A stretch of DNA of 64,000 nt from Anaerovorax sp. IOR16 (GCF_017168145.1 NZ_JADQTL010000008.1:1-64000); one strand, 5' to 3'; numbered from the stretch's first letter, positions 37,272-45,990 are shown. Numbers and translations are program-made. Notes: generated by a model not told the origin, from the sequence alone.

Positions 37272-38051
37272 TTATTGAATAAGTTGATCCTCTTCGTTAA
37301 AAAAGCTACGATATCCAAACTGTAATAAGAGAATAACAGTTAGTGAAACAGCACCAAGAATTCCCAGCATTATTGCAATCTGGTAATTTACAGCTGTGGC
37401 AGGAGAGGTACCGGATAATATTTGTCCGGTCATCATTCCCGGTAAAAATATAATTCCCATACCTAGCATAGAATTAATGGTTGGCATGATTGCAGCATCA
37501 AAGGTTTTATTAATAATACCTTTAGTAGCCATTTTCGGCGATGCACCAAGAATCATTGCTTCTTCAACAACATTTTTCTGTAATGTCATCCCTTCCAATA
37601 AAGATTTTACTGCAAGGGATATCCCTGTCATCGAATTTCCTATCATCATCCCAGCAATTGGTATAAAATATTGCGGATCATACCAAGGATAAATTCGAAT
37701 CACAATCATTAAAAAATAAGTCAAACAAGATATTGTACCTATAACCATTGCTATTGCAATTACTTGTTTTAGTTTGTTTGTTAGCTTTCCTTTAAATTTT
37801 TGAAACACAGTATATATAGCAAAGCACTCCATAATAATAATTAAAGCAACCGTAATAAACGGATTCGGATTTTTAAAGATATATACCAGCACATAACCTG
37901 TTAAAATCAATTGAAAGGTCATACGAAAAGAAGAAATAAGCATCTCTTTTTCTCTCTTTATACCTCTCTTTTTTAAAATAAAAAGAACAATAACTACAAA
38001 AATATAAGATAGTATAACTTGTGTTACACTCAAATCAATGATTCCTCTCAT
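37272..38051 (-). CDS. fetB: FetB-type (UPF0014) ABC transporter permease
   Basis: The 259-residue protein has about seven membrane segments and the UPF0014/FetB motifs: LTGYVLVYIF, IPIAGMMIGNSMTGISLA, EEAMILGASPKMATKGI and FLPGMMTGQILSGTSPATAV. In E. coli FetAB exports iron and helps against oxidative stress. It follows the ATPase gene after 4 bp. Confidence 0.88.
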   Translation of the reverse strand: MRGIIDLSVTQVILSYIFVVIVLFILKKRGIKREKEMLISSFRMTFQLILTGYVLVYIFKNPNPFITVALIIIMECFAIYTVFQKFKGKLTNKLKQVIAIAMVIGTISCLTYFLMIVIRIYPWYDPQYFIPIAGMMIGNSMTGISLAVKSLLEGMTLQKNVVEEAMILGASPKMATKGIINKTFDAAIMPTINSMLGMGIIFLPGMMTGQILSGTSPATAVNYQIAIMLGILGAVSLTVILLLQFGYRSFFNEEDQLIQ

Positions 38052-38055
38052 CTTC

Positions 38056-38685
38056 TTATCTCCTATTCAATACTCTTCCATGTCCGATTTGTAAAATTTC
38101 ATCTGCATACTTTTCAGCAATATTTTTAGAATGTGTAACCATAATGACAGATTTGTCTCTTTTTTTAACATGTTCCGTTATCATCTGTATTATGATTTCT
38201 TCGGTATTATCATCCAAGGCGGAAGAAGGTTCATCAAGCAGATAAACCTGAGGATCAAGCAGCAACAGTCGCCCCAAAGCTAACCTTTGCTTTTCTCCGC
38301 CGGATAAATTTAAAACAGATTCACTCAGTTCTTTCTTTAACTGTACTTGCTTAAGTATCTCAGCTAATTCTGACTCATCTGGTATTTCTTTGCCTTGAAA
38401 TTCTAGACCTATTGTTAGATTATCCCTTATATTTCCTTCGAACATAGTCGGATTTTGAGACAGCATAGTAACATTCCTTCGATGTTCTACAGAAGACAGA
38501 TCTTTCAAATTCTTACCCTGATATAAAATTGTACCTTGTGTCGGAGAAATCATCTTATTTAACATTTTTAAGATTGTTGACTTTCCACTTCCACTGGCAC
38601 CTAACAATACGGTAATGCCAAAGTTTATATATAAATCCGGCAAATCAAGAATCTCTTTATATTTTACTTCTTTAAATTGAAACAT
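38056..38685 (-). CDS. fetA: FetA-type ABC transporter ATPase
   Basis: The 209-residue ATPase has Walker A GASGSGKSTILKML, Q-loop MLSQNP, signature LNLSGGEKQRLALGRLLL, Walker B VYLLDEPSSALD and switch His in VMVTHSK. The start was set at the ATG at 38685 (MFQFKEVKY) because AAGGAG lies 6 nt upstream. An earlier in-frame ATG would add 16 residues that encode this ribosome site. It pairs with the FetB-type permease downstream. Confidence 0.9.
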   Translation of the reverse strand: MFQFKEVKYKEILDLPDLYINFGITVLLGASGSGKSTILKMLNKMISPTQGTILYQGKNLKDLSSVEHRRNVTMLSQNPTMFEGNIRDNLTIGLEFQGKEIPDESELAEILKQVQLKKELSESVLNLSGGEKQRLALGRLLLLDPQVYLLDEPSSALDDNTEEIIIQMITEHVKKRDKSVIMVTHSKNIAEKYADEILQIGHGRVLNRR

Positions 38686-38947
38686 ACGAATCTCCTTATC
38701 CTGCATTATGCACTGCATTTTTCTTTTTTTCATATATTTGATAACTCCAAATCCATATTTTTAAACAAAAAACAGTATACCTTTCATTTTATCATACTAT
38801 TGTTTTTTTAAATATCTATTATGCTATTTTATTTCATAACAATTAACATATTTTTCCTGATTATTATCTTAATATTTGAGTAAACTATTAAGGAGTTACG
38901 GTTTGATTTTTAAAACATGTAACAACATGCGTAATTTACTTGCCAAG

Positions 38948-38970
38948 ACGGGATATCAGCCCGTTTTTCT
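38948..38970 (+). terminator. Terminator-like hairpin in the leader of a 44-residue gene
   Basis: The stem ACGGG/CCCGT (38948-38952 with 38960-38964, extendable by three pairs) is followed by TTTTTCTTTT on the plus strand. It lies 36-58 nt before a small plus-strand gene. An upstream pairing TTACG/CGTAA (about 38896-38932) could form an alternative structure. The remainder of 38686-38890 is AT-rich without a gene. Confidence 0.6.
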
Positions 38971-39005
38971 TTTACTATTTTAAAAATAATTTCGAGGTGA
39001 TTTTT

Positions 39006-39140
39006 ATGGCTAAAGACAGTCAACCAGACAACAAGCATGCAAGAATGAAAAAATGCAATTATCAGACTCCGATTACAAAAGAAAATCAGAATCATAACCG
39101 AAATGCAAAAAAACAATCCATTGAACACAATGATGTATAA
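39006..39140 (+). CDS. Small hydrophilic protein, 44 residues, unknown function
   Basis: The ATG at 39006 follows a GAGGTGA site with 5-nt spacing and is the natural start. The product (MAKDSQPDNKHARMKKCNYQ and on) is rich in Asn, Lys, Gln and His, with no hydrophobic segment and a single Cys. I do not recognise the family. It resembles small structural or spore-associated proteins in composition only. It is followed by a strong terminator (39164-39188) and preceded by a terminator-like hairpin, so it is a self-contained small transcription unit. Confidence 0.5.
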   Translation: MAKDSQPDNKHARMKKCNYQTPITKENQNHNRNAKKQSIEHNDV

Positions 39141-39163
39141 ACTCCTTCCCTTGCTATTTAAAG

Positions 39164-39188
39164 ACTGCCTGATTATGTATCAGGCAGT
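39164..39188. terminator. Terminator between the 44-residue gene and the MATE gene
   Basis: A 10-bp perfect stem (ACTGCCTGAT at 39164-39173, ATCAGGCAGT at 39179-39188) closes a 5-nt loop and is followed by TCTTTTTT on the plus strand. It separates two convergent genes and probably serves both. Confidence 0.85.
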
Positions 39189-39208
39189 TCTTTTTTATGT
39201 TTAAATCA

Positions 39209-40570
39209 TCAAATATAGTAGTACTGTGTACGATAACGGTAAATAAAATAGATAGATAAGACTAATGTCAATAATTCCGCTAATGGGATAGCCAGCCAAA
39301 TGCCTGTCACTTGTAATACACGTGGAAGCACTAATAATGAGATTGTAACAAACCCAAAGGTTCGTAAAAAGGAGACCAATGCGGATATTTTACCGTTTGA
39401 TAAAGCGGTAAACAATGCTGAAGTAAAAATATTATATCCGCAAAATAGAAAACTAAATGAAAATATTAAAAAACCTTCTTTTGCAATACGATAGACAAAC
39501 GTTCCTTTTGGTGTAAAAAAATTGACAATGAATGGAGCACCTATAATGGAAAGCACGAAAATTAACACAGAAGTAAATGAAATTAAAGAAATACAAATAC
39601 GAAATATTCGTTTAAGCTGTGTATGACTTTTGCTTCCAAAGTTATAGCTGATAATAGGTGCTACCCCCATTGAGAAACCAATATAAAATGTACTTAAAAG
39701 AAATTGGGAATAGATAATAATAGTAATCCCTGCAACTCCTTCCTCTCCTAATAAATTCATCATTAATGCATTAAAAAAAAATGTGGTAACAGCAGTTGAT
39801 AGTTGCCCAACCATTTCTGATGAACCATTACTGCAACTTTCTATAAGCAATTTCAAATCAAACTTGGGCTTACAAAAGTAAAGCACTTCTTTATTATGTA
39901 AAAAAAATAGAAGTCCTGTAATCGTACTAATACAATAACCAATCCCATCTGAAAGCGCTGCTCCCGTAATACCCATTTGCCAATCAACAATAAAAACATA
40001 ATCCAATGCTGTATTGGCTATACCTGCTACTAAAATCAACCAAAATCCAAGTCTTGGTTTTCCGGCAGTCACAAATAACGTTTGAAAAATAATCTGCGAT
40101 AAATTGGCCGGAACAAACAAAAGTAACACAACAAGATAATCATAACAATATGGAAATAATAGTTTGCTTCCACCAAGACCATAAATAATAGGTTTAATAA
40201 AAATGACTCCAATAGTCGTTAAGATTAACCCGATAATAATTACGAAAAGTACGATAAATGTCAAACTTTCACGCGCACCTCGCTCATCCCCTTCTCCCAT
40301 TTTTTTAGCAATAATGGCGCTGCTTCCTGCTGCGACCATCGCACCCAGACCTGTAATTACATTGATGACGGGGCAAACAATATTTATAGATGACAAGGCA
40401 TTTGTATTTATAAAACGTGAAACAAAAATAGTATCAATAAGTGTATATAATCCAACAAAAACCATCATAAAAATAGTTGGAGATGCAAACCGTAAAAGTG
40501 ATAATGCATCAAATTTATGGGCTAAAATATTCATTGAAAATTGTTCATCTGCTGTTATTGCTTCATTCAT
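39209..40570 (-). CDS. MATE-family multidrug efflux transporter
   Basis: The 453-residue protein has about 12 membrane segments in two homologous halves, with the MATE motifs LYTLIDTIFVSRFI near the start, GLGAMVAAGSSAIIAKKMGEG, and MGVAPIISYNFGSK in the second half. It exports drugs or metabolites using a sodium or proton gradient. It overlaps the upstream AraC-GNAT gene by 8 bp, so the regulator and pump are translationally coupled. Confidence 0.92.
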   Translation of the reverse strand: MNEAITADEQFSMNILAHKFDALSLLRFASPTIFMMVFVGLYTLIDTIFVSRFINTNALSSINIVCPVINVITGLGAMVAAGSSAIIAKKMGEGDERGARESLTFIVLFVIIIGLILTTIGVIFIKPIIYGLGGSKLLFPYCYDYLVVLLLFVPANLSQIIFQTLFVTAGKPRLGFWLILVAGIANTALDYVFIVDWQMGITGAALSDGIGYCISTITGLLFFLHNKEVLYFCKPKFDLKLLIESCSNGSSEMVGQLSTAVTTFFFNALMMNLLGEEGVAGITIIIYSQFLLSTFYIGFSMGVAPIISYNFGSKSHTQLKRIFRICISLISFTSVLIFVLSIIGAPFIVNFFTPKGTFVYRIAKEGFLIFSFSFLFCGYNIFTSALFTALSNGKISALVSFLRTFGFVTISLLVLPRVLQVTGIWLAIPLAELLTLVLSIYFIYRYRTQYYYI

Positions 40571-41426
40571 GATTCCTTACTCCTTTTATGGAAAGAGGTA
40601 AAACAAACTTTTGTGTGGGATACCCAAATTCTATTAACAATTCAGATTCTGCGAAACCAAGGTTTTTATAAATTTCACGATAGCCGGTATCCGCCTTATC
40701 CCCTTCTCGAAATGTTGTTATACTTATTTCTTTTCCCTTCAAATATTCCTTAATTACTTTTTTTAAAAATGCCTTAGCAACACCTTGCTTGCGATATTGT
40801 GGATGAATTCCTAAAAAATCTATGCTTCCTGTATCATAAGAGAAAATCATAATCCCAATTGCAATTTTCTTGTCCTTTATTATCAAAGCTCGTTGATCAA
40901 TAATGCACTGTTTCAATACTTTTAAATAATCATCCTCGATTAAATAAGGAAAACCATCTACTACAAGCCGAACTAAATCCATCCAAATTTCAATATCATC
41001 TAATGTTGCAAATAGAATGTCTCTTTCTACATCAATTTTCTTAGAATCAATTTCAATTGGATTCATTTTCAATACAAATTTTAACTGCAGTGGATAAAAT
41101 ATTTCATGTTGTCGAAATTGATTTGGAGACTTTTTATACATCTCCTTAAAGATAGAAGTAAATGATTGCTGACTTTCATACCCTGCTATCAATGCGATTT
41201 CAAGTATAGGTTTATCTGAAAAAACCAATAGTTTGGCGGCTTCTGTTAACTTGCGACGTTGGATGTAATCGTGCATTGTCATACCAACGATATTTGTAAA
41301 TAAACGATGTAAATAATACTTGGAATAATGAACTGCATTTGATACGATGCTTAAGTTTAATTTTTCTGTTAAATGATCTTCTATGTAATCAATTGCAAGT
41401 TTAATGTTTTCATAGTTTCTAGACAA
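40563..41426 (-). CDS. AraC-family regulator fused to a GNAT acetyltransferase domain
   Basis: The 287-residue protein starts with a two-HTH AraC DNA-binding domain (about 5-105; LSIVSNAVHYSKYYLHRLFT and IALIAGYESQQSFTSIFKEM). Unusually for AraC proteins this domain is at the N-terminus. It is joined to a GNAT domain (about 130-280) with the acetyl-CoA motif HPQYRKQGVAKAFLKKV. It is co-translated with a MATE pump. It could sense an acetylatable compound or modify it while regulating export; this is inference from architecture. Confidence 0.88.
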   Translation of the reverse strand: MSRNYENIKLAIDYIEDHLTEKLNLSIVSNAVHYSKYYLHRLFTNIVGMTMHDYIQRRKLTEAAKLLVFSDKPILEIALIAGYESQQSFTSIFKEMYKKSPNQFRQHEIFYPLQLKFVLKMNPIEIDSKKIDVERDILFATLDDIEIWMDLVRLVVDGFPYLIEDDYLKVLKQCIIDQRALIIKDKKIAIGIMIFSYDTGSIDFLGIHPQYRKQGVAKAFLKKVIKEYLKGKEISITTFREGDKADTGYREIYKNLGFAESELLIEFGYPTQKFVLPLSIKGVRNHE

Positions 41427-41540
41427 AATAACAACCTCCTTACGTATCTATCTTATCAAATTTTAAATTCTTTCTTTTCATAATTCTTGCTATTTCGAAT
41501 TAATGTCATAAAAAAAGCAAAACAGTACTTCTTTCATAAT

Positions 41541-41575
41541 AAAAAGGCATCAAGCAAATTTCTTAATGCCTTTTT
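41541..41575 (-). terminator. Intrinsic terminator after the SplB-like gene
   Basis: AAAAAGGCAT (41541-41550) pairs with ATGCCTTTTT (41566-41575) and ends in T5 on the minus strand, 24 bp after the SplB-like stop codon. Confidence 0.82.
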
Positions 41576-41598
41576 GTAACCCAAATTATATATACAAT

Positions 41599-42621
41599 TT
41601 ATATAATGTATTTAATCTCCTTGTCAATAAATATTTTTTCTATTTCATTTGAAAAAAAAGCCTTTATTTCATTCAAATCATCCTTTGGATATACATATTT
41701 TCCATATCCAAATTGTCCATATTTATAGTTTCGCTCTTCATTATTCATTGGAAGTTTAGTATTAGGGAACACTTCTAAAATTCTATTTTTAGCTATGCTT
41801 GTGTATCGATGAGAAATAATTTCAAAGGTAAGCGGATATTTCATTTTTTTCGGAAGTTTACTTTTTACCATATTTAATAACTCCTGATATTCTTCCTTCC
41901 AATTAGGATAAATAAAAATTGGAGCAATCAGAAATCCAGTAGGATACCCTGCCTCTGCCATCTTTATAGCCGCTTCAATTCTTTTTTCACAGGAAGCAGT
42001 GCCATTTTCATATTGATGAATGATATTGGCAGTATTAATGCTAAATCTTACTTCGGTACGCCCATTATGTGCAATATTCACCAGGCCATCTATATCGTTA
42101 TATTTCGTAACAAAACGAAATTTTCCATACTTTTGTTCGGAAAAAAATTTAATTGTAGATTCTAAAGCATGTGTATAGGGTTCTACTGGTACCGGGTCAG
42201 ATGTTGCAGCTCCTTCAAAGATAGTTGTTTCAGGAATTCTTCCTTGAATGTATAATTTTGTTTGATTTAGAATTTCATCAAGATTTGCATGTACACGAAT
42301 AAACGGTTTATCTCCTAAGTTTGTATTTAAATAGCAATATTCACATTGCCCCATACAACCGGTTACCAATGGTAATTGATAATGTGCCGAAGGTTTGCAT
42401 GATTGGAACTTTAAACTTTTCTTTGTATCAATAACAAGTGTCTTTTTACCTTCTCTGAATTGAGTGTATAAATCATTTCCCGGAATATATTCTTTAAATC
42501 GATTGGATGTCATATGAATTATTTCAATTCCTTTATTGTCTTTAAAAGAATTCAAAATTTCACTCGCCATGGGATACTTTAATATATCTTTTTCGAAAAT
42601 AATTCTTTTTGGTATAAACAT
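41599..42621 (-). CDS. Spore photoproduct lyase-like radical SAM protein lacking the catalytic cysteine
   Basis: The 340-residue protein aligns with SplB along its whole length. The radical SAM cluster motif is TGCMGQCEYCYLNTN (Cys 89, 93, 96), followed by DKPFIRVHANLDEIL, FRFVTKYNDIDGLV, VRFSINTANIIHQYENGT and FLIAPIFIYPNW. In B. subtilis SplB the hydrogen-donor Cys141 lies in a FEASCTSD motif. Here the matching positions read FEGAATSD, so the cysteine is Ala139. The protein may repair thymine dimers by a different hydrogen donor or have another substrate. It starts with ATG behind AAAGGAGCAG and is monocistronic. Confidence 0.85.
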   Translation of the reverse strand: MFIPKRIIFEKDILKYPMASEILNSFKDNKGIEIIHMTSNRFKEYIPGNDLYTQFREGKKTLVIDTKKSLKFQSCKPSAHYQLPLVTGCMGQCEYCYLNTNLGDKPFIRVHANLDEILNQTKLYIQGRIPETTIFEGAATSDPVPVEPYTHALESTIKFFSEQKYGKFRFVTKYNDIDGLVNIAHNGRTEVRFSINTANIIHQYENGTASCEKRIEAAIKMAEAGYPTGFLIAPIFIYPNWKEEYQELLNMVKSKLPKKMKYPLTFEIISHRYTSIAKNRILEVFPNTKLPMNNEERNYKYGQFGYGKYVYPKDDLNEIKAFFSNEIEKIFIDKEIKYII

Positions 42622-42713
42622 AACTGCTCCTTTACTTTGTTTTCTACTCTTTTATTTATTCCCTAAGAGTTTAAAACTATTATTTTTTCGTGCCATGCTT
42701 ACAATTAAAAATA

Positions 42714-42753
42714 GTCACACCCTGCAAAGCGATTAAACTTTGCAAAATGTGAC
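42714..42753 (-). terminator. Intrinsic terminator of the second TRAP operon
   Basis: GTCACA (42714-42719) pairs with TGTGAC (42748-42753), and TGCAAAG (42723-42729) with CTTTGCA (42738-42744), forming one long stem with a small internal loop. ATTTTT follows on the minus strand, 24 bp after the dctM stop. Confidence 0.8.
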
Positions 42754-42776
42754 CATTAAAAAATATTAAAAAGGAT

Positions 42777-44096
42777 TTATTTAACAAATACCAAGGATAA
42801 CCATGGAACATAAGTTACTATTAATAATGCTGCCATACCTACAATAAAGAAAGGCATAATGTATTTAAACATACTCTCCATTTTTATTTTAGCTACAGCT
42901 GCACCCACAAACAAATTACATCCATAAGGAGGTGAGCACAAACCTAGTGCAAGGTTTACAGCCATAACGACCCCAAAATGTACCGGACTAATTCCAAGTG
43001 CATTTACCGTAGGTAATAGCATTGGTGCCATTACAATAATAGCTGGAACGGTATCCAAAAAACAGCCGACTGCAAGTAAGATTAAGTTTACGAATAATAA
43101 TACCACATAAGGATTATCCGACACTCCTGTCAAGAAATTCGTAATCATCTGAGGTACTTTTTCAAATGTCATAAACGTTGAGAATACCGTAGAATAACCA
43201 AGCAGGAATGAAGTAATACCGTTAAGAACTGCTGAATCCAACAAGGTATTATACAAATCTTTCATAGTCATATCTCGGTATACAAACAAGCTGACAATAA
43301 TGGAATACACTACGGAAATACATGCTGCCTCTGTTGGAGTAAACACTCCTGAATAAATACCACCAAGAATAATAACCGGCGATAACAATGCCCAGAAGCC
43401 TTCTGCAGTTGCAACCCAAATGTTTTTAACTCGATTCCATAGCAACTCACCCATTGGAACTTCTTTTACCTGTACATCCGTATGCTTACTATGTCTTAAA
43501 TCTGTTCCTGTGGCTTTACACATAATAATATTTGTTGTAAGGAATACAAGCCCAATAAATACACCCGGCAGAATACCTGCTAAGAATAATGTAGGGATTG
43601 GTGTACCAGTTGTTGCACCATAAAGTACAAAGGATAAACTCGGTGGAATTATCGGACCAACGATTCCTCCAAAGCAAACCAATGTAGCTGCATATGCAGG
43701 GTCATAACCCTTTTTTTTCATCTCCGGAATCATCATTCCGCCGATTGCAGATGTTGTTGCCATTCCGGAACCGGATAGAGCACCAAAGAACATACATGCT
43801 AAAATAGTAACACAACCAAGCGCACCCGTAACAAAGTCAATGAGTGCAGATGCAAAGTTTACAATACGTTTTGCAATACCACCTGTTGACATGATAAGCC
43901 CTGCCAGCATAAAGAAAGGAATTGCCATAACGGTAAACGAACTAATACCCGAATAACAATACTGTGCATTTACAACCATATTCAAGTCAGAGCAAAAGAA
44001 CATGGAAGCCATAGTTGCTCCACCAATTGCAAAGCCAACCGGTACTCCAATAAATAGCATTACAAAAAGAACGATAAATAATACTGCAACTGCCAT
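42777..44096 (-). CDS. dctM: TRAP transporter large permease DctM (system 2)
   Basis: The 439-residue protein has the DctM pattern of multiple membrane segments, with AIPFFMLAGLIMSTGGIAKR, the FGGIVGPIIPPSLSFVLYG stretch, TPTEAACIS and SPPYGCNLFVGAA. It is clearly paralogous to the system 1 DctM but about a dozen residues longer. It touches the dctQ gene by one base (stop/start overlap). No catabolic genes are in this operon, so its substrate is unclear. Confidence 0.93.
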   Translation of the reverse strand: MAVAVLFIVLFVMLFIGVPVGFAIGGATMASMFFCSDLNMVVNAQYCYSGISSFTVMAIPFFMLAGLIMSTGGIAKRIVNFASALIDFVTGALGCVTILACMFFGALSGSGMATTSAIGGMMIPEMKKKGYDPAYAATLVCFGGIVGPIIPPSLSFVLYGATTGTPIPTLFLAGILPGVFIGLVFLTTNIIMCKATGTDLRHSKHTDVQVKEVPMGELLWNRVKNIWVATAEGFWALLSPVIILGGIYSGVFTPTEAACISVVYSIIVSLFVYRDMTMKDLYNTLLDSAVLNGITSFLLGYSTVFSTFMTFEKVPQMITNFLTGVSDNPYVVLLFVNLILLAVGCFLDTVPAIIVMAPMLLPTVNALGISPVHFGVVMAVNLALGLCSPPYGCNLFVGAAVAKIKMESMFKYIMPFFIVGMAALLIVTYVPWLSLVFVK

Positions 44097-44608
44097 TAAT
44101 TGTTCCCTCCTTCACCAAGCTCTACTTCTGGCTCTCCTCTTTTCACTGCAATAATTGCTTCGGTTAAAGTAACCAAAGATCGAATAACCATTAGTATGCA
44201 ACCTACAACTACGGATAAGTAACCCCACGACATGCTTATTTTAATCCCGGCAAAGTGTGTACCAGCTTGGCTAAACACTAAAGTAACACCATAATACGCA
44301 GTAATTGCACATATTGCAATTAAGGTTAATTCCACAAGAACATCCATGGCTCTAGCAGCACGATACGGTAACTTATCTACCAGCATCGTAATTTTAATGT
44401 GCTCCCTTCTCCTTGCACCGATACTAATACCAATCCATGAAAGCCATACGAACAGAAATTTTCCAAGCTCTTCTGACCAGGAAAGGGAGTTATTGAATGC
44501 ATACCGCATAATTACCTGCACAAATATAATTGCAACCATTGCTACAAACATGGCAACAAGCAGTATATCTTCAAAACGGTTAAGTACTGAAATTGTCTTA
44601 TTTTTCAT
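44096..44608 (-). CDS. dctQ: TRAP transporter small permease DctQ (system 2)
   Basis: The 170-residue protein has four membrane segments and the DctQ motif VIMRYAFNNSLSWSEELGKFLF, followed by GARRREHIKITML. The ATG at 44608 has no ribosome binding site within 15 nt. Instead an AAAGGAG site about 60 nt upstream serves a tiny open frame (8 codons), which may deliver ribosomes to dctQ. A hairpin at 44702-44749 lies between dctP and this region. Confidence 0.9.
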   Translation of the reverse strand: MKNKTISVLNRFEDILLVAMFVAMVAIIFVQVIMRYAFNNSLSWSEELGKFLFVWLSWIGISIGARRREHIKITMLVDKLPYRAARAMDVLVELTLIAICAITAYYGVTLVFSQAGTHFAGIKISMSWGYLSVVVGCILMVIRSLVTLTEAIIAVKRGEPEVELGEGGNN

Positions 44609-44701
44609 CTAAGTACTTATATGTTTCTTGCCATCTAATTTGCATTATTTGGCAATTCCATACATTCTCCTTTCAAACAAAATAGTTCTATTATTTCAAA
44701 G

Positions 44702-44749
44702 GCTCTGTATCTGAGCTAGTCTAATATATAACTGTCCCAAATACAGAGC
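44702..44749 (-). other. Intercistronic hairpin between dctP and dctQ (system 2)
   Basis: GCTCTGTAT (44702-44710) pairs with ATACAGAGC (44741-44749) across a 30-nt loop. No U-tract follows on the minus strand, which argues for partial termination or mRNA stabilisation favouring dctP. The first TRAP operon has a hairpin at the same position. Confidence 0.6.
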
Positions 44750-44801
44750 GCTTTTCTTTTTATAAATGATTCAGACAAAAGTCTTTCGTTTCATATTATT
44801 C

Positions 44802-45836
44802 TTATTTTGGAACTGTAGCAAGCCAAGCATCCATCACGTCATCGCCAACCTTTTCACGCCACATATCGTATACAGGCTGTACGGATTCAACAAATGCATT
44901 TACTTCTTCTGGTGTTAATTCTTCTACAGTAGCTCCTTCATTTTTAAAGCGTTCGAGGTATCCCATTTCATTTGCGCGTTCTTCTCCTCTCTGCTGTTCA
45001 CTTACATAGTGTACGCCTTCTTCAAAGACAGCACGCAAATCTTCCGGCATGGATTCAATCCATTCAAGAGAACAAATGATTGGGAATGGTGAACTTGCAT
45101 GATTTGTTAGAGTAACATAAGGTGCAATTTCGTGTAAAGAGAAATCATTGAATACACCTAATGAATGGTCTAAGCCATTGATCGTACCCTGAGATAAAGA
45201 AGTAATAACTTCGCCCCAAGCCATAGGTGTAGGGTTAGCACCCATATCCTTCCATAAAGCTACATTTAATTCATTCTGCGCAATTCGAATTTTTTGGCCT
45301 TTCAAATCAGCTGCATTATGATAAGTACGTTCGGAACTGATAACCTGTCTCATGCCATTGTAGTACATATCTACACAATAGTAACCAGAATCCTTAAGTG
45401 CTTCGTTAAATAATTCCAATCCGCCGTTTTCAAAAGTACCGGTAATCCAGTCTTCATATGTAGGATATAGATAAGGCAAATCAATGCAACTTGCGGCAGG
45501 ACCTGCGGCTGCTGCAATAACAGAGGAAAGGTCAAAACACATAGTAACAGTACCTAATTTAACGCCTGCAACTAAATCCGGAGTATCTCCTAACTGACCA
45601 TCAGGATAAACTTCAACAACAAACTTTCCTGGAGCCTTTTCTTCTAAGTATTCCCCTAATTTTTCACTCCATAAATGTGTAGAACGTGAGGAAGAGTCCG
45701 TATGGGCAATTTTGATTACAATTGGTTCATCACCTGATGCTGCATCTTCTTTCGCGCCTCCACATCCAGTAAATACAAATGCTAGCATTACCATAGCAAG
45801 TGTTAGGGCAAGAATTCTCTTTAAATTCTTTTTCAT
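44802..45836 (-). CDS. dctP: TRAP transporter solute-binding lipoprotein DctP (system 2)
   Basis: The 344-residue protein begins MKKNLKRILALTLAMVMLA with a lipobox VFTGC, and a mature DctP domain follows (IVIKIAHTDSSSRSTHLWSE, VYPDGQLGDTPDLVAGVKLG, and the substrate-binding Arg in KIRIAQNELNVALWKDMGA). The start was set at the ATG at 45836 behind AAAAGGAGAAG. An in-frame start 14 codons upstream lacks support. It heads its operon, downstream of a good sigma-70 promoter. Confidence 0.93.
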   Translation of the reverse strand: MKKNLKRILALTLAMVMLAFVFTGCGGAKEDAASGDEPIVIKIAHTDSSSRSTHLWSEKLGEYLEEKAPGKFVVEVYPDGQLGDTPDLVAGVKLGTVTMCFDLSSVIAAAAGPAASCIDLPYLYPTYEDWITGTFENGGLELFNEALKDSGYYCVDMYYNGMRQVISSERTYHNAADLKGQKIRIAQNELNVALWKDMGANPTPMAWGEVITSLSQGTINGLDHSLGVFNDFSLHEIAPYVTLTNHASSPFPIICSLEWIESMPEDLRAVFEEGVHYVSEQQRGEERANEMGYLERFKNEGATVEELTPEEVNAFVESVQPVYDMWREKVGDDVMDAWLATVPK

Positions 45837-45954
45837 AATTACTTCTCCTTTTCGCTTTCTTCTTACATAAACAAACACACTATGCTTTAAAATACCTGTT
45901 CTTATATCGTTTTTTACAAAACTTTAAGAACAAAATAAATTATTTAGCACCCAC

Positions 45955-45983
45955 ATTATAGCAGGTGAAGTTCACGTATGCAA
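45955..45983 (-). promoter_or_regulatory. Sigma-70-type promoter of the second TRAP operon
   Basis: On the minus strand TTGCAT (45983-45978), a 17-bp spacer and TATAAT (45960-45955) with an extended TG at the -10 element form a near-consensus promoter. The 5' leader is about 110 nt. Three tandem 11-bp repeats lie just upstream of the -35 box. Confidence 0.8.
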
Positions 45984-45990
45984 TACATTT

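Noticed and set aside
38910-39128. Minus-strand open frame opposite the 44-residue gene
   Set aside because: It lacks a ribosome site and crosses a terminator hairpin; the plus-strand frame has a good start context.
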